This document shows, in pieces, positions 1-8,905 of a stretch of DNA of 64,000 bases; the first letter of the stretch is position 1, and every line of letters begins with the position of its first letter. Source of the DNA: Marinilabiliaceae bacterium (GTDB lineage: Bacteria > Bacteroidota > Bacteroidia > Bacteroidales > Marinilabiliaceae); assembly GCA_009777175.1 (NCBI GenBank), contig WRMI01000001.1:108436-172435 (forward strand), read 5' to 3'. Under the pieces are notes generated by a model. That model was not told the DNA's origin. It made no database searches and worked only from the letters and a program-made list of their open reading frames with translations. The position numbers were made by a program, and so were the translations under genes.

Positions 1-1
1 A

Positions 2-2206
2 AATTATATTGAAATTGATAGTGAATTATTGTGTAGTATAATAATGCCCGTCAATGGACACGATAACATTGAAGCTTGCAAAGGTATTGTTTATGACAAC
101 GGAGGACCAACCAGCAATTATGCAAACAACTCAAATTCAAGACTTACCATACATTCACCGGGGGCAACGCATATTGTTTTAAATATAGTTGAATTTGATA
201 TTGAAGCAGGATGGGGAGGTCAATGTAATTATGATTGGATCGCATTTCATAACGGAAATTCAACGAGCGCTCCCTTAATCAATAACACGCGATATTGTAA
301 TACAACCGGAAATCCGCCTACAATTTCTTCTACGGGTGAATATATTACTATTCATTTTTCTTCTGATTATTTGGTTACAAATGCGGGATATAAAATAATA
401 TTTCAATGCTTTGGAAATTCGCCGGTTGCTGATTTTTCAGTTAATACCGAAGAATCATGCAATGGTTATTTTATTTTCACCGATCTATCAACTAATTATC
501 CTGAATCGTGGGAGTGGGATTTTGGAGACGGTAACACAAGTTATCAAAAGAATCCAACACATCAATATGCCCAAAATGGATTATATACTGTAAGTTTGAC
601 CGCCGCAAATAATATGGGTGAAGACACAATTGAAAAACAAAATTTTTTAATTGTAGATATGCCCGAAGCACCTGAAATTGAAAATATTATAGCATGTATT
701 GACGACTATTTCGATATAGAATTAGATTTAGATGGAACAGCATATTGGTATGAAAACATTGAAAATATTAATCCAATTCATATAGGAAATGTGTGGAATC
801 ATCCCCCAATCGAAGTAAATAAATTATATTACCTACGTGAAGTGTTTGATTCTAAAAATATTATCGATGATAATTGTGCCTCATATTTTACCGAAGTACT
901 TTTAATTCCGCAATCCTGTTTACTTCCTCCTGTTGCACATTTCTCTGTTAATACAGAAGAATCATGTAACGGTTTTATTGTTTTTACAGACGAATCAACC
1001 AATATTCCAATCACTTGGGAATGGAATTTTGGAGACGGAAACACATCTAATCTACAGAATCCAACTCATCAATACTCTCAAAATGGTATATATTCGGTAA
1101 CTTTAACTGTTTCAAATAATGACGGCGAAAACACTATTCAAAAAACAGATTTCATAACTGTAGATATGCCCGAAGCACCTGAAATTGAAAATATTACAGC
1201 CTGCAGCGACAAACATTTCGATATTGAATTAGACTTGGAAGGTACGGCTTATTGGTACACAGATATTAACCTCGATTATGTTGAGCCGTTATATATTGGA
1301 AATAGTATGAATCACCCACCAATTGAGGTTGAAACAATATATTACATCAGAGAAGTTTTCGAAAATGACAAAAATATTATTGGTGAAAACTGTGCCTCTT
1401 ATTATACAGAAGTTGTTTTAATTCCCGAAATATGTTTATTTATTCCAATAGCCGATTTTTCAGTTAATACAGAAGAATCATGCAATGGTTTTATAATATT
1501 TACAGACGAGTCAACCAATGAACCGCTTACTTGGGAGTGGAATTTTGGTGACGGAAACATTAGTGATTTACAGAATCCAACTCATCAATATATTGAGAAT
1601 GGAACATATTCAGTAACTTTAACTGTATCAAACGATGACGGCGAAAACACCATTCAAAAAGAAGATTTTTTAACCATTGAAATGCCTCTTGCGCCTGAAA
1701 ATATGGTTTTGGATGCCTGTAATGATACTTTTTTCGAAATCGAACTTGATTTAGATGGAATTGCTTTTTGGTATGAAAATAAAAATGGAGAAGAACCTAT
1801 TCATATCGGAAACATTTGGAATCACTACCCAATTGAGGAAGAAAAAATTTATTATATCAGAGAAACATTTCCGATGCCCGACAAAAATATTGAAGATTAT
1901 TGTGCATCATACTATTCTGATATAGTTTTAATTCCGCGAAAATGTTTGGAATCAATTGCGCTTAATGAATCTGAAAATATAATAATAACACCAAATCCAT
2001 CAAATGGGATATTTAATATAGATGGACTTAAAAACAATATTGAATATACATACAAAGTAACAGATATTTCAGGAAAAATTATTTCAGACAAACAAAATCT
2101 TGACGCAGGAGTAATTGATATTAGTGAATATCCCGATGGTGTCTATTTCTTGCTTATTAATACAACTCAAAATCTAAAAACATTTAAATTGCTCAAAAGG
2201 AAATAG
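2..2206 (+). CDS. T9SS-secreted CUB/PKD repeat surface protein (5' partial)
   Basis: The reading frame is open to the left window edge, so the true start lies outside; a TTG at 29 is only an internal codon. Counted from the first visible codon, residues about 10-136 resemble a CUB domain (paired cysteines, the string NYDWIAFHNG). Three copies of a roughly 170-residue unit follow, near 138, 309 and 481. Each is a PKD domain (WEWDFGDGN, NPTHQY) plus a second module of about 88 residues with AYWYENI-like and CASYYTE-like motifs. From about residue 656 there is a T9SS type A sorting domain (ITPNPSNGIF to the basic end FKLLKRK). It is expected to pass the outer membrane through the T9SS and stay on the surface or be released. 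Binding target is unknown; no catalytic motif is visible. Confidence 0.85.
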   Translation, partial: NYIEIDSELLCSIIMPVNGHDNIEACKGIVYDNGGPTSNYANNSNSRLTIHSPGATHIVLNIVEFDIEAGWGGQCNYDWIAFHNGNSTSAPLINNTRYCNTTGNPPTISSTGEYITIHFSSDYLVTNAGYKIIFQCFGNSPVADFSVNTEESCNGYFIFTDLSTNYPESWEWDFGDGNTSYQKNPTHQYAQNGLYTVSLTAANNMGEDTIEKQNFLIVDMPEAPEIENIIACIDDYFDIELDLDGTAYWYENIENINPIHIGNVWNHPPIEVNKLYYLREVFDSKNIIDDNCASYFTEVLLIPQSCLLPPVAHFSVNTEESCNGFIVFTDESTNIPITWEWNFGDGNTSNLQNPTHQYSQNGIYSVTLTVSNNDGENTIQKTDFITVDMPEAPEIENITACSDKHFDIELDLEGTAYWYTDINLDYVEPLYIGNSMNHPPIEVETIYYIREVFENDKNIIGENCASYYTEVVLIPEICLFIPIADFSVNTEESCNGFIIFTDESTNEPLTWEWNFGDGNISDLQNPTHQYIENGTYSVTLTVSNDDGENTIQKEDFLTIEMPLAPENMVLDACNDTFFEIELDLDGIAFWYENKNGEEPIHIGNIWNHYPIEEEKIYYIRETFPMPDKNIEDYCASYYSDIVLIPRKCLESIALNESENIIITPNPSNGIFNIDGLKNNIEYTYKVTDISGKIISDKQNLDAGVIDISEYPDGVYFLLINTTQNLKTFKLLKRK

Positions 2207-2534
2207 TTTTTTATAGTGAATGAGAAAATGAGTGTAGAGGAGCACCTCTTGCGGTCCCCCACTATATAAAAATGAGTAAAAGAATGATTGTTCGCGTTGG
2301 CTTTCAGTGTGTTTCTCGTTGTCGTGTCGCTATCTGCCTATACCTAATACCTAAAAGCGGTTTGGCGCATCGGCTGCAGTAGCCACGCTACAAGAACGCC
2401 TTTTTTGTTAGAAAAACTCTCCATTTTTTCTCTGTTTTGAAAATGCAAATTAACATATCAAATGCGACATCTTTAGCTTAAGGTTTCTTTTTTATTAATG
2501 ATTTGTATTTTAATGTAATAGCGTATCCCAAGCC
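2207..2534. repeat. Intergenic repeat tract with GC-rich block
   Basis: No gene is visible. Bases 2222-2262 hold a diverged copy of the 'gtgtaggggcgcacccttgcgg' element that is tandemly repeated at 6704-6859. Bases about 2288-2412 are clearly richer in G+C than the surroundings, contain GGCT/AGCC and GGCG/CGCC complementary stretches and end in a T run at 2400-2407, so a small structured RNA or another dispersed repeat is possible. Bases 2460-2520 share words ('acatctttag', 'tttgtattttaa') with 27823-27873. Confidence 0.5.
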
Positions 2535-2588
2535 ATGAGTTCTAAATTTTCACCCAACATTTGTTTTTACATTACACTTTACACTTTT

Positions 2589-2619
2589 TTTGTAATAATA
2601 AAAAAAAACATTACTTTTG
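2589..2619 (+). promoter_or_regulatory. Bacteroidota-type promoter of ruvX
   Basis: TTTG at 2589-2592 and TACTTTTG at 2612-2619 are separated by 19 bp, matching the Bacteroidota consensus TTTG-N17-23-TAnnTTTG. It lies 17 bp upstream of the ATG at 2637, which argues against any start upstream of 2637. Confidence 0.75.
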
Positions 2620-2636
2620 CATTTTTAAAAATAGAT

Positions 2637-3056
2637 ATGAGTAGAATAATTGCATTTGATGTTGGTAAAAAAAGAGTTGGAATAGCAGCAACTGACAAAG
2701 AAAAAATTATTGCAAATAGTTTAACGACACTACCAATTGCTGATGTTTTGCCTTTTATTGAAGATTATTTGTCAAAAGAACCTGTCGCACTGTTTGTAAT
2801 TGGATTTGCAAGGCACACAACGGGAGAAGAATCGGAATCAATGAAATATATACGACCGTTTGCAAAAAGCCTGAATAATAAGTTTCCGAGCATTCCTATT
2901 GAATGGGTAGACGAAAGATTCACAAGCAAAATTGCATTTCAAACAATGATAGAGGGAGGAGTGAAAAAAATGAAACGACAAAATAAAGCTTTAATCGACA
3001 AAATTAGCGCTACAATTATTCTGCAATCTTTTTTGGAAAAAACTAGATGTGAGTAG
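2637..3056 (+). CDS. ruvX: Putative pre-16S rRNA nuclease / Holliday junction resolvase-like YqgF
   Basis: A 139-residue protein, the usual size of the RuvX/YqgF family, which has an RNase H-like fold and processes the 5' end of 16S rRNA in bacteria. The family's acidic residues are visible in FDVGKKRVGIA (N-terminus), VDERFTS (middle) and LIDKISATIILQ (C-terminus). An upstream in-frame ATG at 2535 exists, but the promoter at 2589-2619 would lie inside that extension, and the ATG at 2637 gives the standard N-terminus MSRIIAFDVG. The last codons and the TAG stop merge into a heptamer repeat array (gtgagta units) that continues downstream, so the final residues may have been altered by the repeat. 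It probably forms its own transcription unit. Confidence 0.88.
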   Translation: MSRIIAFDVGKKRVGIAATDKEKIIANSLTTLPIADVLPFIEDYLSKEPVALFVIGFARHTTGEESESMKYIRPFAKSLNNKFPSIPIEWVDERFTSKIAFQTMIEGGVKKMKRQNKALIDKISATIILQSFLEKTRCE

Positions 3057-3457
3057 TGAGTAGTGAGTGGTCAGTAGTGAGTAGTCAGTAGTGAGTATTT
3101 AGATATTAGATTTTAGAGGTGTAGATTTAAACTGAAAACTGAAAACTGAAAACTGAAAAAAATATGAGATTTTATTGCGACTTTTGCGTTAAAAGAATTT
3201 AACCACAAAGGAACACAAAGGTTTCACAAAGGAACACAAAGATAGATATTAAATAATTGAAAACTGAAAACTGAAAAAAATATGAGATTTTATTGCGCCT
3301 TTTGCGTTAAAAGAATTTAACCACAAAGGAACACAAAGGTTTCACAAAGGAACACAAAGATTAGAGTTTTAACATTAGATATTAGAGTGTAGATAACAAA
3401 AGGCAACTGAAAACTGAAAACTGACAACTGACAACTGAAAACTAAAAACTGATAACA
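3050..3457. repeat. Heptamer array plus 102-bp direct repeat
   Basis: Bases about 3050-3097 are units of GTGAGTA/GTCAGTA. Bases 3141-3242 and 3259-3360 are a near-perfect direct repeat of about 102 bp (offset 118 bp). It begins with 'actgaaa' iterations and ends in the 'ccacaaaggaacacaaagg' family word. More 'aactgaaaactgacaactg' iterations run up to the start of def. No gene is visible. Confidence 0.85.
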
Positions 3458-4009
3458 ATGATATATCCTATTTTAGTCTACGGACATCCAATTTTACGAA
3501 AAAAATCGGAAGTAATTGATAAAAATTACCCTAACTTATCGCAACTGATAGAAGATTTGTGGGAAACAATGTACAAAACTGACGGCATCGGATTAGCCGC
3601 ACCTCAAATTGGGTTGTCTATAAGACTCTTTGTAGTTGACGGGGCACTGCTCGTAAAAGATCATCCCGAACTAAAAGGCTTTAAAAAAGTTTTTATTAAT
3701 GCCAAAATAATTGAAGAAGATGGCGAGCGTGTTACACAAGATGAAGGTTGCCTAAGCCTGCCAACTATCAGAGAAGACGTTACAAGACATAAACGTATCA
3801 GAGTTCTTTATATGGATGAAAATTTTGTCCAACACGACGAAGTTTTCAATGACCAAAGAGCAAGAATTATACAGCACGAGTACGACCATTTGGAAGGAAA
3901 ATTTTATATTGATTATCTCTCCCCAATTCGTAAACGACTCATTAGAGGAAAATTAACCTCAATTACACAAGGTAAAGTAAAAGCCGATTACAAAATTAAA
4001 ATTCCTTAA
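3458..4009 (+). CDS. def: Peptide deformylase
   Basis: A 183-residue iron/zinc hydrolase that removes the formyl group from the N-terminal methionine of new proteins in the cytoplasm. All three family motifs are present in order: GIGLAAPQIG (near residue 46), EGCLSLP with the metal-binding Cys (near 97) and QHEYDHLEG with the two His ligands and catalytic Glu (near 138). Length is normal. It lies 22 bp before the response regulator gene on the same strand, so the two may be co-transcribed, although def is a housekeeping gene. Confidence 0.95.
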   Translation: MIYPILVYGHPILRKKSEVIDKNYPNLSQLIEDLWETMYKTDGIGLAAPQIGLSIRLFVVDGALLVKDHPELKGFKKVFINAKIIEEDGERVTQDEGCLSLPTIREDVTRHKRIRVLYMDENFVQHDEVFNDQRARIIQHEYDHLEGKFYIDYLSPIRKRLIRGKLTSITQGKVKADYKIKIP

Positions 4010-4031
4010 TTATTTTCGTTTTTTATTATTT

Positions 4032-5375
4032 ATGAAATCAGCAAAAATATTGGTAGTCGATGATAATCAGAGTGTTTTGTCTGCATTGGAACTGCTATTG
4101 ATGGAAAAATGTAGGAAAATCAAAACTTTGGTATCACCAAATTTATTGCTAAGTGAACTTTCAGCCGATAAATATGATTTATTACTATTAGATATGAACT
4201 TTACGGCGGGCATAAATAGTGGAAATGAGGGAATTTATTGGTTACAAAGAGTTTTAGAAATCAATCCCGAAATAGGAATAATAATGATAACTGCTTACGG
4301 TGATATCACATTGGCAGTCAAAGCGATAAAGATGGGAGCAATAGATTTTGTATTAAAACCTTGGAACAATGAAAACCTTTTAGAAATAGTTCAATCAGCC
4401 TATCGGTTTTGCAATTCACGAAAAGAAGCAAAGAAAAAAATTGTTGAAAACAAAAATTTTGAAAAATTAATTATCGGCACCTCGGAAGTTTGGAATAAAG
4501 TAATGGAAACAGCCGCAAAAGTCGCAACTACCGACGCAAACATATTAATAACAGGTGAAAATGGTACAGGAAAAGAACTTGTTGCAGAACAAATTCACGA
4601 CTTGTCGTTACGTAGTCAAAACAAGATGGTACGGGTAGATATGGGTTCCATTGTGCCAACGCTTTTCGAAAGCGAACTATTTGGGCATAAAAAAGGCTCT
4701 TTTACAGATGCGCGCAGCGACAGAATCGGAAAAATTGAAGAAGCAACTCGAAGTACTCTTTTTCTCGACGAAATAGGAAATATGCCTGTTTCACTACAAT
4801 CCAAACTGTTATCAGTACTTCAAAGTAGAACTGTAACACGAGTAGGCGAAAATAACCCTATTCCTGTTGATATCCGTTTAATTTGCGCTACAAACTGCAA
4901 TCTTCCCAAAATGGTCGAAACAGGCACTTTCCGAGACGACCTTTATTACCGTATCAATACAATATGCATCGAACTGCCCCCTTTGCGAAACAGAAAAGAA
5001 GATATTCCGATTTTAGCCAACTATTTTCTACAAAAATATTGCGAAAAATATCAAAAAAAAGAATTAAAAATTTCGGACTTTGCCATGCAAAAATTATCAA
5101 ACCATTTTTGGCACGGGAATGTCCGCGAATTACAGAACGCCATTGAAAAGGCGGTTATACTTTGTGTAAATAAAACCATCGATGCCTCCGATTTTATTTT
5201 TCACGCCGGCGCAATTGCATCATCCGAAAATTATAGCGGAACACTCGAAGAGATGGAACGTAAACTGATTTCTGACGCAATGGTTAAACATAAAGGAAAC
5301 CATTCGCTTATGGCTACACAACTCGGAATTTCAAGACAAACATTATACAACAAACTGAAAAAATATGGTCTATAA
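4032..5375 (+). CDS. NtrC-type sigma-54 response regulator
   Basis: A 447-residue regulator with three parts. The receiver domain spans residues 1-125, with VVDD acidic residues and the likely phospho-acceptor Asp54 in LLLLDMNF. The AAA+ sigma-54 activation domain spans about 145-370, with Walker A GENGTGKE near 175 and Walker B LFLDEIGN near 243. A Fis-type helix-turn-helix lies at about 420-445 ([20 protein letters not shown]). The loop that contacts sigma-54, normally GAFTGA, reads GSFTDA near residue 222. The stop overlaps the start of the histidine kinase gene by 11 bases, so the two almost certainly form a pair. Its target promoters are unknown; I saw no clear -24/-12 site in this window. 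Confidence 0.92.
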   Translation: MKSAKILVVDDNQSVLSALELLLMEKCRKIKTLVSPNLLLSELSADKYDLLLLDMNFTAGINSGNEGIYWLQRVLEINPEIGIIMITAYGDITLAVKAIKMGAIDFVLKPWNNENLLEIVQSAYRFCNSRKEAKKKIVENKNFEKLIIGTSEVWNKVMETAAKVATTDANILITGENGTGKELVAEQIHDLSLRSQNKMVRVDMGSIVPTLFESELFGHKKGSFTDARSDRIGKIEEATRSTLFLDEIGNMPVSLQSKLLSVLQSRTVTRVGENNPIPVDIRLICATNCNLPKMVETGTFRDDLYYRINTICIELPPLRNRKEDIPILANYFLQKYCEKYQKKELKISDFAMQKLSNHFWHGNVRELQNAIEKAVILCVNKTIDASDFIFHAGAIASSENYSGTLEEMERKLISDAMVKHKGNHSLMATQLGISRQTLYNKLKKYGL

Positions 5376-6696
5376 AAATTACAACCGAACTCTTTCAATA
5401 AAAATGTTTTGGACAATTATTGTCGCCTGCGGAATTGGATATGCAATCGGTGGCAGTTTTTGGCTGTTTTTTACGGTTTTGTTAATTATTGAGATTATTT
5501 CTATTTCAAACCTTATTTTTTTCTTAAACCGTACAAACCGACAAATAAATTTTTTTGTAAAAGCCGTTAAAAATGATGATACAACCCTACGTTTTCCAAA
5601 TTCCTCTGGAAATAAGATAATTAACGAACTACATTCAAGCCTAAACGAACTAAACTCAACTTTGCAGGATTTAAAAATTAAAACTCAAATACGCGAAAAA
5701 TATTTCAGTGAAATAATGCAAAACATCGATACAGGAATCATCGTTTTCAATGAAAAAGGTTTTATACTGAACGTCAACCGTTCTTTATTAGAAATGCTTG
5801 GATTACAGGTACTTACACATGTAACACAATTAGATAAAATTGATAAAAACATAAAAAATGAGTTGATGTCTATTTCTAATCACTGTCGTAACTCCCTTAT
5901 TATCAGGCGTAACACCGAGTTAATCACATTAAGCATAGGTTGCACTATCATTGAATTGAAAGATGAAAAAGTAAAACTCGTTACTATCCAAGACATTCGC
6001 AGCGAAATAGAAAGAACAGAACTCGATTCGTGGATGAAACTTATTAAAGTACTTAATCACGAAATAATGAACTCGTTAGCACCTGTAACTTCCATCGCTC
6101 AATCGCTTAAAAATATTTGGGAAAACAACAATAGTGACAATATTTCACCCAACATAACCAAAACCATTGAAGGACTTGACGTTATTGTTGAAAGAGGTGA
6201 TGGATTGATGCGTTTTGTGCAAAATTATCGAATGTTTACGAAAGTACCCGAAATTTGTCCCATTGAGGTTGATATTCAGGCATTTTTTGATAGGGTGAGT
6301 ATTATTGTTTCACCCATGAAATCCGAATATGACGCAACAATAATAATTCATCCGATAAATCCATCTTTCAAAATAAGTATTGACGAGCAAATGATGATTC
6401 AAGTAATTATTAATCTCGTAAAAAATGCATGCGAAGCAGTAAGTGGAAATAGTAATGGTTTGATAGAAGTTTTTTGTCATCGTGATAATAATCAATCAGT
6501 TGAAATTCATGTATGCGACAACGGTGTTGGAATTCCTGACGAAATTATTGATGATATTTTTGTGCCTTTTTTTACTACAAAACAATCAGGAACGGGCATC
6601 GGATTAAGTTATTCGAGGCAAATTTTGAGAGCCCACAACGGCTCTATTAGCGTTAGATCTAAGGAAGGAGAAACAGTTTTTATAGTTAGAATTTAG
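5365..6696 (+). CDS. Membrane sensor histidine kinase (NtrB-like)
   Basis: A 443-residue kinase. Two hydrophobic segments lie at about residues 14-53 with almost no periplasmic loop. A PAS-like region follows at about 110-215, then a HisKA domain with the phospho-accepting His232 in [11 protein letters not shown]. The ATPase domain has an N box (NLVKNACEA, near 350) and G boxes ([23 protein letters not shown]). It likely phosphorylates the response regulator encoded just upstream. The ATG at 5365 overlaps the regulator gene by 11 bases; a second ATG at 5404 (MFWTII) is also possible and would remove the overlap. With so small an external loop, it probably senses a membrane or cytoplasmic cue. 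Confidence 0.9.
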   Translation: MVYKNYNRTLSIKMFWTIIVACGIGYAIGGSFWLFFTVLLIIEIISISNLIFFLNRTNRQINFFVKAVKNDDTTLRFPNSSGNKIINELHSSLNELNSTLQDLKIKTQIREKYFSEIMQNIDTGIIVFNEKGFILNVNRSLLEMLGLQVLTHVTQLDKIDKNIKNELMSISNHCRNSLIIRRNTELITLSIGCTIIELKDEKVKLVTIQDIRSEIERTELDSWMKLIKVLNHEIMNSLAPVTSIAQSLKNIWENNNSDNISPNITKTIEGLDVIVERGDGLMRFVQNYRMFTKVPEICPIEVDIQAFFDRVSIIVSPMKSEYDATIIIHPINPSFKISIDEQMMIQVIINLVKNACEAVSGNSNGLIEVFCHRDNNQSVEIHVCDNGVGIPDEIIDDIFVPFFTTKQSGTGIGLSYSRQILRAHNGSISVRSKEGETVFIVRI

Positions 6697-6703
6697 TTTT
6701 TTT

Positions 6704-6859
6704 AGTGAATAAGTGTAGGGGCGCACCCTTGCGGTCGACCACCTTGTAACAAATGAGTGAATAAGTGTAGGGGCGCACCCTTGCGGTCGACCACCTTGTT
6801 ACAAATGAGTGAATAAGTGTAGGGGCGCACCCTTGCGGTCGACCACCTTGTAACAAATG
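6704..6859. repeat. Three tandem 52-bp repeats
   Basis: Three consecutive 52-bp units start at 6704, 6756 and 6808. They begin 'agtgaataagtgtagggg' and contain 'cgcacccttgcggtcgacca'. I find only one difference (T for A near 6800). Diverged single copies of the core occur at 2233-2261 and 6964-6993. There are no spacers, so this is not a CRISPR array. Confidence 0.95.
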
Positions 6860-7146
6860 AGTGAATGAGTGAATGAGTGAATGAGAAAAAAATAAGAATT
6901 CCTCTGACTTACTCCGTAAGGCGATGCATTGAATTTATTGAAATGAGTTATATGTAGATAACCCCGTGTAGGGGCGTACCCTTGCGGTCGACCGTAAGCG
7001 CAATTCGGGGCACCAAACAGATGAGTGATGAGAGAATCCTGTTGGGGATGTAATATTGGTAGAAAAATGAATGAATGTTGTAGGAGCAAACCTGCGTGTT
7101 TGCCCAAAATAAAATAAAATAATAATAACATAATAATAATTTAAAA
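6860..7146. repeat. Octamer array and dispersed repeat pieces before purD
   Basis: Bases 6860-6885 are 'agtgaatg' octamers continuing the 52-bp array. Bases 6964-7006 hold another 'gtgtaggggcgtacccttgcgg' copy followed by 'gtaagcgcaattcgggg', which recurs as a palindrome near 27543. Bases 7079-7106 read 'tgtaggagcaaacctgcgtg...tttgccc', an imperfect palindrome of the same general class. Open frames on the minus strand here come from the repeats and are not called. Confidence 0.75.
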
Positions 7147-8409
7147 ATGAACATATTAATTTTAGGTTCTGGGGGCAGGGAACATGCTCTCGGATGGAAA
7201 ATCAGGCAAAGTCCGCTGACTAAACATCTCTTTTTTGCACAAGGTAATGCGGGAACTGCCTCTCTGGGTATCAATATCAATGTTGATTATAATGATTTTG
7301 AGGCAGTTAAACAAACAGTTTTAGAAAATAAAATTGACTTAGTGGTCGTAGGACCCGAAGAGCCTTTGGTAAAGGGAATTGTCAACTATTTTTTTAATGA
7401 CAAAGAACTAAACGGGGTTAAAATTATTGGACCATCCAAAAATGGCGCTCAATTAGAGGGTAGTAAGGATTTTGCAAAAAAATTTATGCATCGGCATAAT
7501 ATTCCAACTGCACGCTATTTGTCGATTAAATCACATAATATTGTCGCTGCAATGGATTTTATGAAACAATTGCAACCCCCGTATGTCCTTAAAGCAGACG
7601 GATTAGCAGGCGGAAAAGGAGTCCTTATTATTGACGATTACGCTCAAGCATGTTTAGAATTAAAAAATATGCACGCAGGAAAATTTGGCGACGCAAGCAA
7701 AATTGTGGTTATTGAAGAATTTCTGAAAGGAAGTGAATTGTCTGTGTTTGTGCTTACTGACGGAGAAAATTATCTCATTTTACCCGAAGCAAAAGATTAC
7801 AAACGGATTGGGGAAGGTAATACAGGTCTTAATACGGGCGGAATGGGCGCAATATCTCCCGTACCCGCAGCAGACACTGATTTTATGAAAAAAGTAGAAG
7901 AACAGATTATTAAACCCACTATTAATGGTATAAAATCGGAAAAAATTGGCTACAAAGGGTTTATCTTCTTTGGAATAATGAACGTCAACGGAAATCCATA
8001 TCTCATTGAGTATAACGTCAGAATGGGAGACCCTGAAACGCAAGTGGTTTTGCCGAGACTCAAAAACGACATCGTGGATCTATTTATTGCGCTTCATAAT
8101 AAACAATTACAAGAAAAAACAATAGAAATTTATAATGGTTTTGTTGTAACAATAGTTTTAGTATCAGGCGGCTACCCCGAAAATTATAACAAAGGAATAA
8201 AAATTTTAAATATTGAAAATGTAGACAACAGTATTCTTTTTCATTCGGGGACAGCAATTGAATATGGCAAATTAGTTACCAACGGCGGTCGCGTTTTTGC
8301 AGTTACTTCCTTTGGTGAAACCATAGAATCCGCAAGAGAACAAGCAATTGATAGCGCTAATTTAATCAATTTTGAAGGAAAATATTTCAGAAAAGATATT
8401 GGGAGCTAA
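7147..8409 (+). CDS. purD: Phosphoribosylamine--glycine ligase
   Basis: A 420-residue ATP-grasp enzyme of the second step of purine biosynthesis: phosphoribosylamine plus glycine plus ATP gives glycinamide ribonucleotide. The N-terminus MNILILGSGGREHALGWKI is the family signature. The ATP-grasp core shows VLKADGLAGGKGV, NTGGMGAISP and EYNVRMGDPETQ with the metal-binding Glu and Asn residues. Length is standard. The gene stands alone, without other pur genes nearby. Its 3' end overlaps the convergent hicB gene by about 23 bases. Confidence 0.96.
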   Translation: MNILILGSGGREHALGWKIRQSPLTKHLFFAQGNAGTASLGININVDYNDFEAVKQTVLENKIDLVVVGPEEPLVKGIVNYFFNDKELNGVKIIGPSKNGAQLEGSKDFAKKFMHRHNIPTARYLSIKSHNIVAAMDFMKQLQPPYVLKADGLAGGKGVLIIDDYAQACLELKNMHAGKFGDASKIVVIEEFLKGSELSVFVLTDGENYLILPEAKDYKRIGEGNTGLNTGGMGAISPVPAADTDFMKKVEEQIIKPTINGIKSEKIGYKGFIFFGIMNVNGNPYLIEYNVRMGDPETQVVLPRLKNDIVDLFIALHNKQLQEKTIEIYNGFVVTIVLVSGGYPENYNKGIKILNIENVDNSILFHSGTAIEYGKLVTNGGRVFAVTSFGETIESAREQAIDSANLINFEGKYFRKDIGS

Positions 8410-8611
8410 TTTTTTGAACTTCTGAATTGCCGAAAGATAGATTGTGGCAATTTCTTAAATATACCTCAATGTACAATTCTATTGCTTCTTTCGCCATTTC
8501 AATGGTTTCATTGAGATTTTTGCCGTATGTAATACATCCTGGCAACGTCGGAACTGTTACCGTAAAACCTCCTTCGGGCTCAATATGCAAATGTATCTTG
8601 TATGTGTACAT
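8387..8611 (-). CDS. HicB-family antitoxin-like protein (orphan)
   Basis: A 74-residue protein with the HicB fold signature: short beta strands followed by EGGFTVTVPTLPGCITYGKNL and an amphipathic helix (ETIEMAKEAIELYIEVYL). HicB proteins normally neutralise a HicA RNase encoded next to them. I find no HicA frame on either side: downstream is purD on the opposite strand, and the 290 bp upstream hold only repeats. It may act on a HicA elsewhere, be a relic, or be a HicB-like regulator. A TATCTTTG promoter element lies 30 bp upstream. Confidence 0.8.
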   Translation of the reverse strand: MYTYKIHLHIEPEGGFTVTVPTLPGCITYGKNLNETIEMAKEAIELYIEVYLRNCHNLSFGNSEVQKISSQYLF

Positions 8612-8640
8612 TAAAGTTATTTAGTTATAGTTTCGAGCTG

Positions 8641-8648
8641 CAAAGATA
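8641..8648 (-). promoter_or_regulatory. -7 promoter element of the hicB-like gene
   Basis: CAAAGATA on the plus strand reads TATCTTTG on the minus strand, a match to TAnnTTTG, 30 bp before the hicB ATG. Confidence 0.6.
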
Positions 8649-8809
8649 CGAACAGTTTTTAATAAATAAATATGCACCGTTCCTTCGAAAAAAATCGGTA
8701 GTGAACAAAACTGACTTTTTCAAAAATGGAACAGTTGATAATACGAGGTTTAACACAAGCTAACTGCAAAATGGGTTAAATATCAAGCAAAAATTCAATT
8801 TTTTTTGCC

Positions 8810-8905
8810 GCTAAATACACGAATTAGCACCAATTCCTTGGTGTTCCTTGGTGTATTTCAATAAATTCAATAACCAAGACCTTTGTCTACTTTGTGGTTA
8901 GATAT
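8810..8905. repeat. Copy of the 'cacgaattagcac...ctttgtggttag' dispersed repeat
   Basis: This stretch contains 'acacgaattagcaccaattcc', 'gtgttccttggtgtatttc', 'aataaattcaataacc' and 'ctttgtggttag'. The same words, in the same order, occur at 30718-30995, partly at 56534-56610 and at 63295-63320. Bases 8649-8809 show nothing recognisable. Confidence 0.7.

Noticed and set aside
2535-2636. N-terminal extension of RuvX from the ATG at 2535
   Set aside because: It would cover the promoter and adds a hydrophobic, non-conserved segment; the ATG at 2637 gives the family N-terminus.
6704-6859. CRISPR array
   Set aside because: The 52-bp units abut without variable spacers and no cas gene is present.
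6799-7280. Two overlapping minus-strand frames of 110 codons upstream of purD
   Set aside because: They are composed of the 52-bp repeats, octamers and the antisense of purD; composition is repeat-driven and no family resemblance is visible.
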